From the NCBI GenBank assembly GCA_963921505.1, contig OY997393.1, positions 6,274,927 to 6,338,926 of the forward strand: 64,000 nt of DNA. The letters are read 5' to 3'. Made by a program: the position numbers and the translations under genes. The first letter of the stretch is position 1; every line of letters begins with the position of its first letter. This document shows, piece by piece, positions 40,201 to 55,200 of the stretch. The DNA is from Phakellia ventilabrum (taxonomy: Eukaryota > Porifera > Demospongiae > Axinellida > Axinellidae). The notes beneath the pieces are model-generated. The model made no database searches. It was not told the DNA's origin and worked only from the letters and a program-made list of their open reading frames with translations.

Positions 40201-43200
40201 CGTCTGTCAGGTTTGATCAGTTCCTGCTGCAGAGCGCACCAAATGCAAGCCTGCCTTCCACATTTACCTATGCCCTTTCAGGTGGAACAACTAACACCAT
40301 TGAGTCAAGGACATTGAACATCACCCTGTCTGAGTCAGATTTAAATGCGCTGCAAACCGACACAAACCTTGCTATTAGCGACGAAACTACTTACCTCTCC
40401 TTCACAGGAAGTGCCCTAGAAGATGCGCAAGGATTTGATGTGGTAGCAGTGGACTCAGAAGCTGGTAGACCAGTTACTGTATACACCCCAGATACAACAC
40501 CTCCACTTCTTAATTCATTCGATTTTGACCTAGATTCCGGGACGCTGATCGTAAGTTTTGACAAAGTAGTGGATCGTAATAGTGTGTCTTTTTCCAGTAT
40601 TATTCTGAGAAGTGATGAAAATGTTACAGCTGTGATGTTCCCACTTACTGGCAGCACAGCAGACACAGGTCTGGGCACCACCCTCACCATTGATGTAGGA
40701 CTTGACAATCTCAATGGCATCAAAACAATGACCTCGCTTGCCACTTCTGCTCAAGATACCTACCTCACTCTCATGGCAGATGTCATCAGGGATACCAGTA
40801 ACAACATGTATGCTGATGCCAACACTGTGTTTCAAGTTGCAGCGTTTGGACCAGATGTGACTGATCCAGTTCTAGAAAACTTCAACCTTGATATCAACTC
40901 GGGCCAGTTAATCCTAAACTTTTCAGAAACTGTAAACACTGAAACTTCACTGGACGTACGAGGCATTGCAATCCAATCAACAGCAAACTCAAGCGACATA
41001 TCTGTTACGCTCACTTCCAGCAGTCGCTCTATGACCTCCAACAGTCCCACTGCAGTTATCACTCTGTCCATGAGTGACCTGAATGTATTGAAATCAGACC
41101 CCCTTTTAGCTACTAATGCGAACAACACCTATATTTCTCTTCTCTCTTTGACCATCAATGATATGGCAGGCCGTGCAGTGGAGTCCATCTTTCCAACTGA
41201 TGCTCAAATCGTCCAAGACTTCACCCCAGATACAACTGGCCCAGAGATTGACGATTTTGAACTCGACATCAACTCTGGTGTACTCATTCTTAGCTTCAAT
41301 GAGTACGTCAATGAGGGCTCTCTTGATCTTAGCCAGATAACTCTTCGCAGCTCCAGATCTCTATCTGCTGAGACATACACCCTCACCAACACAGCAACTA
41401 CCATCTCCTTCTCGGGTACTGAGGTAACCCTCGAGCTGTCAACAACTGATCAGAATGAAATTAAACGGCGACGCAGCTTGGCCATTTCCTCTGGCTCCAC
41501 CTTCTTAGAAGCCAGTGCCAATGCCCTTCAAGACATGAACATTAACAACCTTGTACCTATTTCTGCTTCCTTGGCAGAGCCAGTATCAATGTACACACCT
41601 GATGAAAATCCACCTGCCATGCTGTTCTTCGAAGTGGATGTGAACACCGAGTCTCTTATTATACACTTCAATGAGACTATTGACTCTCTGACGGCCAATA
41701 TCACCACGATCACGCTGCAGCAGGATGCATCGATGTCAGTTTCCTATACCCTCACTAGCAGTGTGATCACCAGCGGAGACTCAGCAGACATTGTGATCGC
41801 TTTTGACTCGGTTGATCTGAATGAACTGACAAGGCTTGGCATCTGTACCGCGGAGGACAACTGCTACATCAGATTCTCGAATGAGACTTTTGAGGACATG
41901 GCTGGAAACCAGGTGGTGGAGATTAACGAATCTGTAGCTATACAAGTGGGGATGTTTGTCGTAGACACAACACCTCCGGAGCTTGTTAACTTTGTCAGCT
42001 TTGATCTTGATGAGGGTCTACTGACACTTGAATTTAGTGAAACTGTCAGCGTCTCTACAGTCAATTTTGGCGCACTCAGTCTTGACACAATCCCGTTTGA
42101 TAGCAGTATCCGGTTCACTCTCACTGGTGGTGAGATTTTGGGATCAGACCGAGAAATTATCACCATTCAACTGACCAGTGATGACTTAAATGGCATCAAA
42201 CAGACTCGAAGTGTTTGCTATGTTCGGAATCAGTGCTGGGTCAGATTCACGTCTGCCTTCATCAGCGACATAACCAGCAATCCAATAGCAGCAGTTGAAT
42301 CTGGAATGGTCATTGAGTTTTCAGAACTAGTAACTGACTTTATAGATGACACCACAAGTCCCTTACTCATGGAATTTGACCTGGATTTGAACACTGGTGA
42401 ATTGAACCTCGTATTTGACGAACCCATTCGATACATTGAACTGATTTTTACAGAGCTGACCATTGCAAATACTAGCAATGGACTCACTACCTACCCACTC
42501 ACAGGAGGCTCTCGAATCACCAACCAGGACGATACTGATTTTCTCTTCAGACTCTCAAATGCTGATCTGGAAAGGATAAGAGCTACCACTAACCTTGCCA
42601 CAGAAATGAATGACACTTTCCTAAACTACACCTCTGCTCTTGTGAGTGATGTTGCCATGAATCCCAATGCGGTTAACACCAGCTCACTTTTGGACGGTCT
42701 TCTTGAAGTGAGAATATACATTCCTGACACTACACGACCGACACTACTAGCTTTTACCTCATTGGATATGAACGTGGGGAATCTAGTGCTTCTTTTCTCA
42801 GAGCCAGTCGCTCTGGAAACTCTGAGTCCAAACCTGCTCACCCTTCGATCACAACCTATTGACGTTGTACCCGAAGCACGTACTCTCACTGGTGGCATAG
42901 CCACGTATCTCAGTGAAACCAGGACCTCGGTACAGCTCAACTTTAATGCTGATGATTTACTGGCAATCAAGTTGTTTCCAGTCCTTGCATCTTCATCTAC
43001 TACTAGCTACCTCTCTTTGGGAGGTGGCTCCATCCAAGACACAGCTGGAAATGACATAGTTGTTGTAGCCCCAGCTTCTGCTCTGCAAGTTCAAAATTAC
43101 ATACCTGACACGTCATCACCGTTGTTGGTGGAATATGACTTCGACTTAAACACAGGGCTCCTCTCCCTTACCTTCAATGATGTTATGGACAATGGATTGG

Positions 43201-46200
43201 TGGATCCGACCCAAATTACTTTCAATGGAATTGCGGATGGCAGTGACCTGGAGAACAGATACACGCTCACTGGTGGATCCACAACCAGTACAAATGGCTA
43301 TGAGACGGTGATTAATTTGGTCACCAGGGACCTAAATGAGATCAAGAGGAGAATTGGTCTTGCAACCAGTGTTAACAATACATTTATCAGCATAGCTGCT
43401 GAATTAATCAACGATGTTGCAGGACAACCCGTTGTGGCTATTATCACTGCAGACAGCCTACAAGCTGATAACTTTACAGCTGATATGACCTCACCAATAC
43501 TAGATGTGTTCACCTTTGATCTAAATGATGGAGTCCTCACACTCTCATTTAGTGAGACTGTAAATGTCTCCTCTCTTGATCCAACCGCTATTACTCTCCA
43601 AAACCAGCTGGATATTGCAGGTGCAACATCATTTATGCTTACCGGTGGTACACCCTCTCCTGAGACAAATGATTTTATGTTTGACCTCATCCTCACTGCA
43701 GAAGACCTGAATCAAATCAAAATCTTCACAGATTTGGGAACAGGGGAAGGCGATACTTACATTTCCATCTCTGCTGGGGCTGTACTTGACATGAACAGCA
43801 ATCCCTTACTGGAAAGACCTTCATCAAATGCCCTACAGGCAGCTGCTCATTTAATAGACAGCACACCTCCAGTGCTGTTGAACTTCACCTTTGATTTGGA
43901 CAGTGGACGCCTAGTCCTTACCCTCTCAGAGAGTGTCAGTTATATGGCCATTAACCCCACTGAATTTACCATTCAGAATGCAGCTTCGGTCTCCAATGTG
44001 GCAGACTTCCAGAATCTTGTCAATGGAGGTACTGTTCTACCAATAGATGGAATCTTTCAGACAATTGAATTGACAACTGAAGATCTAAACGAGGTCAAAG
44101 CTAAGCTTGGCCTGGCTGTGTCTTTGGAGACAACCTACCTCAGTTTGACATCAGCCGCAGTTTCCGACTTTAGCAGCCAAGACATTCAGCCAGTATTGCC
44201 AACTAATGCCCTGCCTGCAGTTGATTTTACTGAAGATACGACCCCGCCAATGCTCGAATCCTTTCAACTACTGATTGGTGCTGACCAGCTCATATTAACA
44301 TTCACCGAAACAGTGAGCGCTGCAACTGTGGATTCTACTCTGTTCACTCTTCATAGTAGTAGGAATGTATCATCAGTCCTCAACTACACTCTGACTGGAA
44401 CCCGTGGAATTAGCGCAGCTGATTCGCACATTGTAACGATTGACCTTCTAATCGATGACCTCAATGCTATTAAGCGAGATCCAGGATTTGCCACCGCTCC
44501 TGAGAACACCTTCCTAAACAACGCTTTTGGTGCTGTGAATGATACAAGTGGAAACCCCATTTTGGCTCTGGCTTTGGATGAAGCTGTGATGGCAACTCTG
44601 GTTACCACTGATGAGACCTCACCTCGGCTAGACACTTTCAACCTGGACCTTTCCAATGATATTTTGACGTTATTCTTCAGTGAAACTATCAATAGAGGTT
44701 CATTTGACATCACACAGATTGTTATTCAGAGTTCTTTGAGCATCTCTTCATCCTACCACCAGTTAACCAGAGCCAGTATTCCTCCAGGCAATAATCACAT
44801 CATTGTGATTACACTTGATCGAGATGATGTAAATGAAATCAAACGCCTTACAACACTGGCTGTATCTCCAGAGACCACGTTTATTTCCTTCACTGAGAAT
44901 TTAGTCACTGATCTAAACAATAACCTGATTATGCCCATTTTCAACACAAGTGCCCAGCAAGTAACCATGTACATTGCAGATTTGACTAATCCTGTACTAG
45001 AGAGCTTTGACTTCCTGCTGATTCCAGACGAAACCCCACCATTGCAGCTCATTCTTCACTTCTCTGAAACAGTAATGGCTAGCACTCTCAATGCTGGAAA
45101 TATCATTCTGCAAGTGAATGAGAGTGTTTCGGACTCGGAGGAATTTTATCGTCTCCAGTTTGCCTCATCTTCACAAAACAATTCAGCGGACATCACTGTA
45201 ACACTAGGAATCAATGACTTCAGGGAAATCCAAGCCAGAGCTCCACTCGGACGTTCTGCATCAGAGACCTATATCTCAATTGAAGCAGCTTCAGTGAGAG
45301 ATATGCGCAATAATCCTCTGGAAGAGATTTCGATGAATGACTCACTTCCTGTGTCTCTGCACACGGCTGACCTGCTACCTCCAGCCTTGTTGGAATTCTC
45401 ACTAGAGCTTGATGCAGGCATACTTGGACTAACCTGGAACGAACCTGTTGATTCTACCATATCATTTACTGGTATTAGCCTCCTAAGCGACCCTCTCAAT
45501 GCAACCTTCTTCACACTGACTTCGGGTATTGTGAATGTCATCAGTGAAACCACACTTGAGCTTCAACTCAGTGAGGGTGATTTGAATTCCATATTTGCTG
45601 ACAGCATGATTGCCACTTCAGAAACTGACACTTACATATTCCTAGAACAAGGTGTTCTCATGGATATCTATCTCAACCCAAATGATCCTCAAGGTCCACT
45701 GCCGGTGACTGATTACCGTGATGACCGAGTTAGACCATTCCTCCGAACATTCGATTTTGATCTTAACTCTGGACAGATCACTCTTGAATTCTCAGAGAGC
45801 GTCAACTCCAGTACCCTGCAGCCCACAGAAATCACCTTCCAGAATAGTGAGAGTGGTGCCACATCTCTCTACACTCTAACAGGAGGAGTGCCTCTCCCAA
45901 GTGTGTCTTCAATAGTCACCTTTACCCTGTCCATCTTTGATCAGAATGAACTCAAGAGCATTCCTGATTTAGCAGTCTCCAATGACACCACATTTATCGC
46001 GTTTGGAGCTGACTTAATTGTTGATATGAATGACAACAGAATTGACAGTATCTCAACAGACAATGCTATATCAGTGAGAGAATACACTGCAGATCAAGAC
46101 CGACCATCGCTGATGTTGTTTAATCTTAATATTAACAGCGGAATCCTAACGCTGTCATTTGACGAGGCTGTGAATGTCACATCACTGGATATAACTGCTC

Positions 46201-49200
46201 TCACTCTACAGAGCCAATCTTCTGGAGTATTCACATCCTATTCCCTCACAGACAGCACTGTAGATGACGAACCCAGTAGTGAAGTGAACATCGTTCTCAG
46301 CAGCAATGATCTTAACTCCATCAAGAACCTCCGTGATCTCTGCACAAATATCGAAGCGGATGACTGCTACCTGACATTCCCTGATACAACAGTTGTTGAC
46401 CAGTCAGGGTTTAGTGTATTTGATGTGATTGGAGAACCAGTAAGCACTTTTACTAATGACACAACTGCTCCAGCTCTTATACTTTTCACAGAAATCAACC
46501 TTCAAACGGGCACTCTAATTCTAGAGTTCTCAGAGACCATAGACTTTGAGACATTTTCACCCGAGTATATTACCTTACAAAGCCTATTTGAACCACCTCA
46601 CAATCAGTTTAACCTGACTGCAGGAAATGCCACCCTGCTCTCCCTTACCACTGTAGAGGTACAGTTCACTATGTCAGATCTTGCCACTCTGAAGCGTGCG
46701 ACATCAGTCTGTAGCTACCGGGGCAACTGCTACATATTTGCCACTCCACCTCTGGTCCAAGATACAGCTGGAAACTACTTTGAAGAGATCCTTCAGCAGC
46801 AACCTGGATTTATAGTTCGCACATTCGTACCAGACGACCTCAGTCCTCAGTTGGTTTGCTGGAGTCTCAATCTTGATTCAAGTGAGCTCATACTGACTTT
46901 TGATGAGCCTGTGGATGTGGATTCACTGATTGTACCCAGGTTCACCATCCAGGCCCGGCCTACTGTAGCAAATACCTCTGAAATGTATACCCTAACCCAA
47001 GGAGTGGTATCCAGCCTTGATGCTATAACCGTCATGATTGTACTCTCAACTGAGGATACAAATACCATCAAGAGCAGGACCTCTGTTGCCACCTGCCAGA
47101 TGGATACCTACTTGACATTTGAAGCTGCTGCCATACTCGATCTAGCCTTGGCAGCCAATGCAATAGAAGCCTCGACCACAGGCAGTCCAGTCTGTGACTG
47201 CATAACGGATGCAACTCCGCCTGAACTGACTGGCTTCACGCTTGATCTGCAATTGGATGAGCTCACCCTAACCTTCAATGAACCAGTTCGGACTTCCACA
47301 TTCAATTTTACTGGCATCACTATCAAATCCAATTGCACTAATGGAAGTGAGTTCACCCTCACTGGAGGTGTCTTTAACCCTGTAGACCTTCCTGACGGTG
47401 TTACTGTGGTCACAATCTCCCTGCTTCCAGAAGACCTCATTGCCCTTAAATCAGACACCATGCTTGCTACTGTCTCCGAGAACACATTTCTGGAGGTTGA
47501 CAATGGCACTGTCGAAGATGTAGCTTCTCAGGGCTTGCTAGCACTGGACTGCCTTCCTACTGTGGTACTGACTCCAGACTCTGTCAGACTACGTCTTGCT
47601 GCATTTGACATCGACATGCACTTAGGCATATTCAACCTGACATTCAATGATGTCGTAGATGCATCTACTTGGAATCCTACTGCTATCCTTTTCCAGAGTG
47701 GTATATACGCTGTAGACGGTCTTACGTATGGGCTCACCGCTGGAAGCAGGACCACAAGTACCAATGGCTTTCTCATTGTTGTGCAGCTATCGGATAGGGA
47801 CCTACGTGGACTCAAGTCCATCGTTGGACTTACCACAGCAGCAGACAACACATATATCACAATGATGGCAACAGCCATTGATGACACGCTGGGAGAAGAC
47901 ATAGTGGCTATAACAGACGGAAAAGCTTTGCAAGTACGAAACTACGTTCCTGATGACGTTCCAATAGAGTTAGTAACCTATTCACTGAATGTGAATGATG
48001 GTGTGCTCAGCCTAGCTTTCAATGACTTCCCTAATGTGTCCACCATAATGTTTGATCAGATTGAGCTTCGTAACGCGGCTAGTGGTGCCACCTCTATACT
48101 TCCACTTTCACCAACAGATGTAATAGTCTCCACTGATGGCTTTAGTCTTGACATTCTTCTCAGCATTGACGACCTAAATGAGATAAAACTGCGAAGGAAC
48201 CTTGCAACTGGTCTGGTGAATACCTTCCTAAGTATGGATGCAGGAAGTCTGCTGGATCTTTCAGGAAACCCGCTTGTTGAAATATCCACGACTGATGCCA
48301 GACCAGTGGACAACTTCACTGATGATGGAACTGGACCCACGCTTGTGCGTTACAGTCTTGATGTCAACATTGGTGAGCTAATTCTGACCTTTAATGAAAC
48401 CATAGACTCAGCATCCTTGAATATTGGAGCAATCACTCTCCAAGATTCCATGAATGTATCTGAAGTCATTGGTGTCTACACACTTACTGGAGGGTCCCCC
48501 AGCACCATTAATGGTACCACAGTGACTATCATGCTCTCTATGGAGGACATTCTTGGGCTGCAGAGACAAATAACAGTTGGCTCAAGTGTCGACACCACAT
48601 TCATCTCAATCAATAGCAGCCTAATCATGGACACGAACTTTAACCCTGCCATGACCATACCTGACACCACTGCTCTACAGATCCTACCACCAGACTTTGT
48701 ACCAGACACAACCCCACCATCGCTTTCGCAGTACTCATTTGATCTCGACAGTGGGCTGCTAACTCTGTCCTTCACAGAAGTGATTCTTGTAGATCAAATT
48801 GACTACAGCATGATAGTTTTCCAGGATAACTCGGTCTCTGGTGGTGGATCATACAACCTCACTGCAGGTACACCACTGGCTAATAACACAAATGTGTTTG
48901 ACATTGAGCTCACCTTCTTCGATCTCAACGGAATTAAGAGAATCAGAACTCTGGCCGTCGATAGACTAAGTACATACATCTCTTTCAGTGAAGCTGCCTT
49001 CCAAGACACTAGAAACCTACCTATTGTCTCCATTCCAGACTCAAATGCTCTTCGTGCAGCATCATATACCGGAGACACCACTCCTCCTCAGCTTGACTCC
49101 TTTGAGTTTGACATGGATTCTGGCTTCCTTACACTGTTTTACACAGAGGCAGTGCAACTGGATACTTTTACCTCTGTTGCCGATATAACTATAGCCAACA

Positions 49201-52200
49201 GTACTACTAGAGATGGACAGTATACCCTAAGGCTTTCTAGCCCTTCACGGGAAGCACTTGATAATGATGCTGTGATCATGATACTGATACAGGACCGTGA
49301 CCTGGATGAGATAAAAATCAACCGAGAGCTAGCTACATCTATCAATGACACTTTCATCATCACGGAAGCTGGCCTATTTCTAGATTACGAGGATCTTCCA
49401 ACAGGAGCTGTGGGTCCAGAAATGGCTGCAGAGTACATCCCAGATACTACAGGTCCCGAGCTAATAGACTTTACCATTGATCCTCCAAGTAGTTCTCTCA
49501 TGCTGACATTTACAGAGGCTGTCAACCCAGACACGTTTGCTACTAACCTTGTCGAAATAACTTCTGGGCTGGATGGATCGGTCTATGTCCTCCAGGATAG
49601 CGCTTTGCAGCCAGGAGGTTTTCAGGCGCATGTTATTGATGTAGAACTTGGTATCACGGATGGCCCCACTCTGACAAACTTCGTTCCTAATCCAACACTG
49701 CTAAGTGTCACTAACGTAACAGTGTATGACTATGATGGCAACAGAAATCAACCGGTCGGTGAAATAGTGGGAGGAGATGGGGGGGTGGACACTTCCCCAC
49801 CCCAAGCAGTCCTAGTGCAGTATGATAACAATATTGGAAGAGTGACTATCACACTCACAGAGGCCATTGACATCGGAACTTTCATGGAGAGTGGTATTAC
49901 CATTCAGAGCAGTAGTTCAGATCCTGATTTCTCGTTCCAGCTTACGTCTGGACTTCAGACGACGACAAATTCTAGCGTAGTTATACTTGATATTCCCGAT
50001 GCAGACCTGAATGCAATTAAATCCTTCCCCAACCTAGCCAGGGACAGCACAACTACCGTTTTCTTTTTTGCTGATGGAACAACAGCTGATCTGAGTGGAA
50101 ACTTACTCCTAGCCACTACCCTACCAGTGATTACCTACACCGCAGACACAACGGGCCCTAGACTGGACGCCTGGGATATCAATCTCAGTGATGCTAACAT
50201 CACCTTGTACTTCAATGAACCTGTGGAAGTTAATTCCCTTGACTGTACTGCTATTGTCATACAGAACAATTTCACAGCACCCACAGAGGAAATCGTGCTC
50301 ACCGGAGGAGAAATTCTGACCACCACCGAAGAATCTCAAACTTTACAGCTGAGATTAACTACAAATGATGCCAATTTTATCTATCAGAATACAGACCTCT
50401 GCACCAGTACCAGTGACTGCTATATTGCAATCGGCGGTGGGGCAGTTATTGATGTGTTCAATAATCCACTCGAAGAAACGTCCGTAGACAATGCATTGAT
50501 TGTAGGTCAGTTTGCCCCCGATATGTCAAGCCCAAGTCTAGTTTCTTTCCTAGAATTTGACTATACAAATGGCACTCTTACTCTTTCATTTTCTGAAACT
50601 GTGAACAGTTCTACCCTAGATCCCACTGGACTCTCAATCCAGAGCTCCTTTTTTGCTAGTTCTTTTGGGTTTGTATCCTATGCGCTTACCGGAGGCTTCA
50701 CAACCAGTCCTAACTCAGCAGTGATTACCGTTGTTCTGGAGGAAGATGACTTAAATAGGCTAAAGGCTCTACAGCGAGGTGGACTCTGTTTGGCTGCAAC
50801 TTCATGCTTCCTTCGACTCGATTCCTCCTTCATCCGAGATATGTCTGACAACCCTGTTGAGCCACTAGTCGATCCACCATCCCTGCTACCTGTTATAGAT
50901 GGCATACTATTATCATTCCTCCCTGATACCATCACGCCAAATCTGATCGAATTCAGCATTGACTTAACAGCCACCACTATCTCCCTCACCTTTGATGAGA
51001 CTGTTGACTACCTGAACTTCAGATCCGAATTCATTTCAATTCAGGGTGCATTTGACGCTACCACTTCTGTTCAGCTTGACCCATTTGGAACAAGGCTCAT
51101 CACTACAGACTATGGTACCACGATAGAGTTTGCTCTTTCTACTGATGATATTTTAAATCTAAAAGCAGATAACACCATTGCTACAGGAATAAATGACACA
51201 TATATTGTGTTCACTAGTAGTACCGTGACGGATATTGCTTTTAACCCTGTGGTGGAACGAGTTAGTGGAATAAGTGCCCTGCAAGTATTCAACTACACTG
51301 CTGACATGATTCAGCCCATGGTCACACAGTTCACTATTTTGGATATGGACACTGGGCTGATACAAATTTCATTTGATGAGCCAGTTCTTCCCGAAGATGT
51401 TGTATTTGCAGGAATAACACTCCAGTCCAGATCAGATGTGACTACCGGAAGCTTTGTCACTCTGACTGGTGGAACTGCGGCTTCTACCAACGCCCAAAGT
51501 ACCACAGTTGAGATTCAGCTCTCCAGGGATGACCTCCGTGACATCAAAGTCCTTGGAGATCTTGGAAGGAGTAACTCGAATAGCTATGTCTCTATATCCC
51601 CTGAGGCTTTCCAGGACCCTGCAGGCAATCCTGTGGTTGCTGTTCATAACACCTCTGCACTACTAGCATTCGATTACAGGAGTGACATTACTCGTCCATC
51701 GTTGACTGGGTATGACTTTGACTTGGATGAGGGAGTACTGGTACTTTCTTTTGATGATGCCATTGATGACCTGTCATTTGACCCCAGACAAATTACCTTC
51801 CACAACGAGATGGACGGTACTCAACCTTCCACTTCAGCTTATGCTCTCACCGGCTCTCGAGATGTTGTCACCGAAGATAACTACATCCTGAATGTGTCTC
51901 TGTCTGCTGTTGATTTGAACAGTATCAAGGCACTCAGAATGCTCCTCACAAGCCAGACAAACACTTACCTTAGTGCTACAGGTCTCGCAGTCCTCGATCT
52001 CTTCAACAATCCTCTGTCATCTGTTGTTCCCACACAAGCTCGTCAGGCCGACACATTTACCCAAGATACTACCTCTCCAGTTCTGGTCATGTACAGCTTG
52101 GATCTGAACATTGGTGGCATTGTATTGAGCTTCGAAGAAACAGTTGACATAACAACCTTCATGCCTGCTGAGCTCACCTTGCAGAGTGCCCAAAATGCAA

Positions 52201-55200
52201 GTGAAGAGGGAGTCATATTTCTACCACTTGCTGTTACTGGCTTCGTCAGTCCAAACGATACTGGGACATTCTTTACGTACTTCATAGATAACAATGACCT
52301 CAATTTTATCAAAGAAATGATGGAGAATATTGGCTCAGCAATAAATATCACATTCCTCTCAGTCACTCCAGCAGCAATCCGTGATCTTGCAGCGAACATG
52401 TTAGTAAACATTGACTCAGAAGATGCACTCATGGCTTCAGAGCCAAACCCAGATCTGTCACCACCATTTTTGCAGAGTTTCACACTTGATTTAAACACCG
52501 GTATCCTACAAATGAGCTATTCTGAATCAGTAGCTGGCTCAACTTTAATCCCTACGAATTTTATTTTACTAGAGTCAGCAAGCCCGTCTGCCCAGCAGTA
52601 CCCGCTGACTGGTGGAAGCCCTTTGCCTGTGGACAGCCCTGTTGTCGAGATACAGCTCACTTTACAGGATCTCAATAACATCAAGACTAGAACAACACTT
52701 GGTACGTCAGTCGATAATACATTCCTTATTTTGATGTCAGATGCTGTAGAAGATTTGAGTAACAATGGCATAGACATGCTACCAGAAAATGATGCAGTAC
52801 AGGCTGTAAATGTCTTCCCAGATGTGACCAATCCCGAAGTCATGAACTTCCAACTGGACCTAAACCAAGGGATCCTGATTGTTACATTCACTGAAACTGT
52901 GAATGCATCCAGCTTCAATGTCTCTGGAATAGTGTTGCAAAGTGTCCAGAATGTGCAAGGAAGGCTCACAGTTGAACCGCTTCGTCTCCAGTATGGAGCT
53001 GAAATCACTCCAAACTATGGCCCAGAGCTTACTATTCAGCTACAGTTTGCTGATCTGACATTTCTGCAGCTCTCTCCAGGGCTTGGAACTGGCCAAGACA
53101 ACACCTTCCTCACAATTGAGCCAGGAGCAGTGTTGGACACAAGTAACAACCCAGTTGAACCGATTTTCCTCAATAATGGCATCCAAGTCAGCCCATTCAT
53201 TGGCGATAGCAGATTACCAGAGCTAGTCCAATACACCTTTGATCTTAACTCTGGTTCACTAAACCTCACCTTTTCAGAAGTAATTGTGGCCTCTATGGTC
53301 ATCCCCACTGAGTTTACACTTCAGAGTGAAGCAATCAGATTTGAGCCCTTCTTGGCACTCAGCGGTGGAGAAGTAAGTTCCATGGATTCTACAGAGATTC
53401 AAATCATCCTCACAAATGATGACTTAAACATCATCAAGATGGACACAGATTTTGCCACAGATGAGAACAACACCTTCCTCTCTCTGACCTCCAGTGCTCT
53501 GATTGACACCTCAAACAACATGGTGGAAGCAATCGGATCAAATACAGCTCAGATAGCCTCAGCCTTCGTGCAAGACGGGATCCCACCAGTGTTACTCGGG
53601 TTTGACCTCAATACTGTTGGACTTGGACTGGAACTGATCCTCTACTTCTCTGAAACAGTCGATGGTTCCACTCTCAACACCAGTGTCCTCAACTTGCAGC
53701 CAACAGAGAATAGCACAGGGATTCCCTACACACTGCAGACAGCCATGGTTGTTCCCGAGCTTTCTCCCCAGATTACAGTCATCATTGATGTCCTTGATGC
53801 TGAAGAAATTCTTCTCCTCCCGCCTCTTGGACAGGTTCCTTCCACCACTTTCATGATCTTGCCAGCTGGAGCAATTGAGGATGTCTCAGGCAACCCAATT
53901 GAAGAAATTCCGTCAACTAATGGTGTCATGGCATTCAGCATCTCTGCTGATTTTGTTCCACCGAGAATCCAAGGTTTCCTACTGGATCTGACGGCAGGTG
54001 CCAATGGAATAATCCAGCTGACTTTCACTGAGCTGATCAATATAACCACAATCGATACAACTGCACTTACCATCCAAAATGCTGCCAGTGATCCGACCTT
54101 CAATGTGACACTTACCAGTGGAGTCATAACAGAAATTACTCCAGAGATTGTGCAAATTGCGCTGTCCCGAAATGACTCAAATGATATCAAGGCCATTGCA
54201 ACACTGGCAGTATCTCTGGATACGACTTTCATTTCAGCTGAAGTTGCAGTTTTTGATTTTGCTGGGATTGGAAGCACAGTGATACCATCCTCTGGTGCCC
54301 TCCAATCTGATGACTTTGAACCTGACAGGGTGAGACCAAGCCTGGAAGTGCTGGAGGTTGACTTGACAAATAATATCATCACACTTGGTTTCTCGGAGAC
54401 AGTTAATGTCACCACATTCATGCCAGAACTAATAACCTTCCAGAGTACCAGAGTGTTTGGTCCAGAAACACAGTCTGTAGCTTTGACTGGTGGTACAAGC
54501 CTCACCAATACCCCAAGTTCAACAGTTGTATTCATGCTCACTAATGAAGACAGCAATGAGATCCGTAGGATGGCAAACCTAGCTGTCTCCATTGATACAG
54601 TCTACATCACATTTGCTTCAGATGGTGTTTTCGACATGAATGAAAATCGCCTATTCCCTGTGACTTCAGTGAGGGCTAAACAAGCTGATGGCTTTACTGG
54701 TGATGGGATACGACCTCGGCTTGATGCTTATGAGTTTGACCTTGATGCTGGCATTATCAGGCTCAGCTTTGATGAAACAGTGAACTCTTCGTCAGTAGTA
54801 ATCACCACCTTCCTACTAGAAGATTCTGATTTGGCACCAACAGTCAACTACACACTTACAGACAGCATAGTCATCTCTGACAGCAGACCTGTGATTGAAA
54901 TCCAGCTTAGCTTTGCCGATCTCAATGAGATTAAGCGCTTGGAGTTCTGCACAATTGAAACTGGAAATGATTGCTTCCTTAGCTTCTCCGAGAATTCCAC
55001 ACTTGATATGGTAGGCCATGGTGTGATAGCATTTGGACCTCAAGCACCAATCATGTTTACAGATGATACAACCAGGCCACAACTTGTAGAGTTTATCCAA
55101 TTCAACCTCTCCAGTGGTGAGATTGTCTTAGAGTTCTCTGAGACAGTGCGATCCTCCACCTTCCAATCACAGTTCCTCACCGTTCAGAGTCTCCATGACA

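Noticed and set aside
53726-54592. Long antisense open frames within the repeat array (also 19841-20587, 61259-61834, 10334-10879)
   Set aside because: They lie opposite the plus-strand array, recur at matching places in the domain repeat, and translate to low-complexity Ser/Val-rich sequence. They are codon-bias shadows of the real frame.
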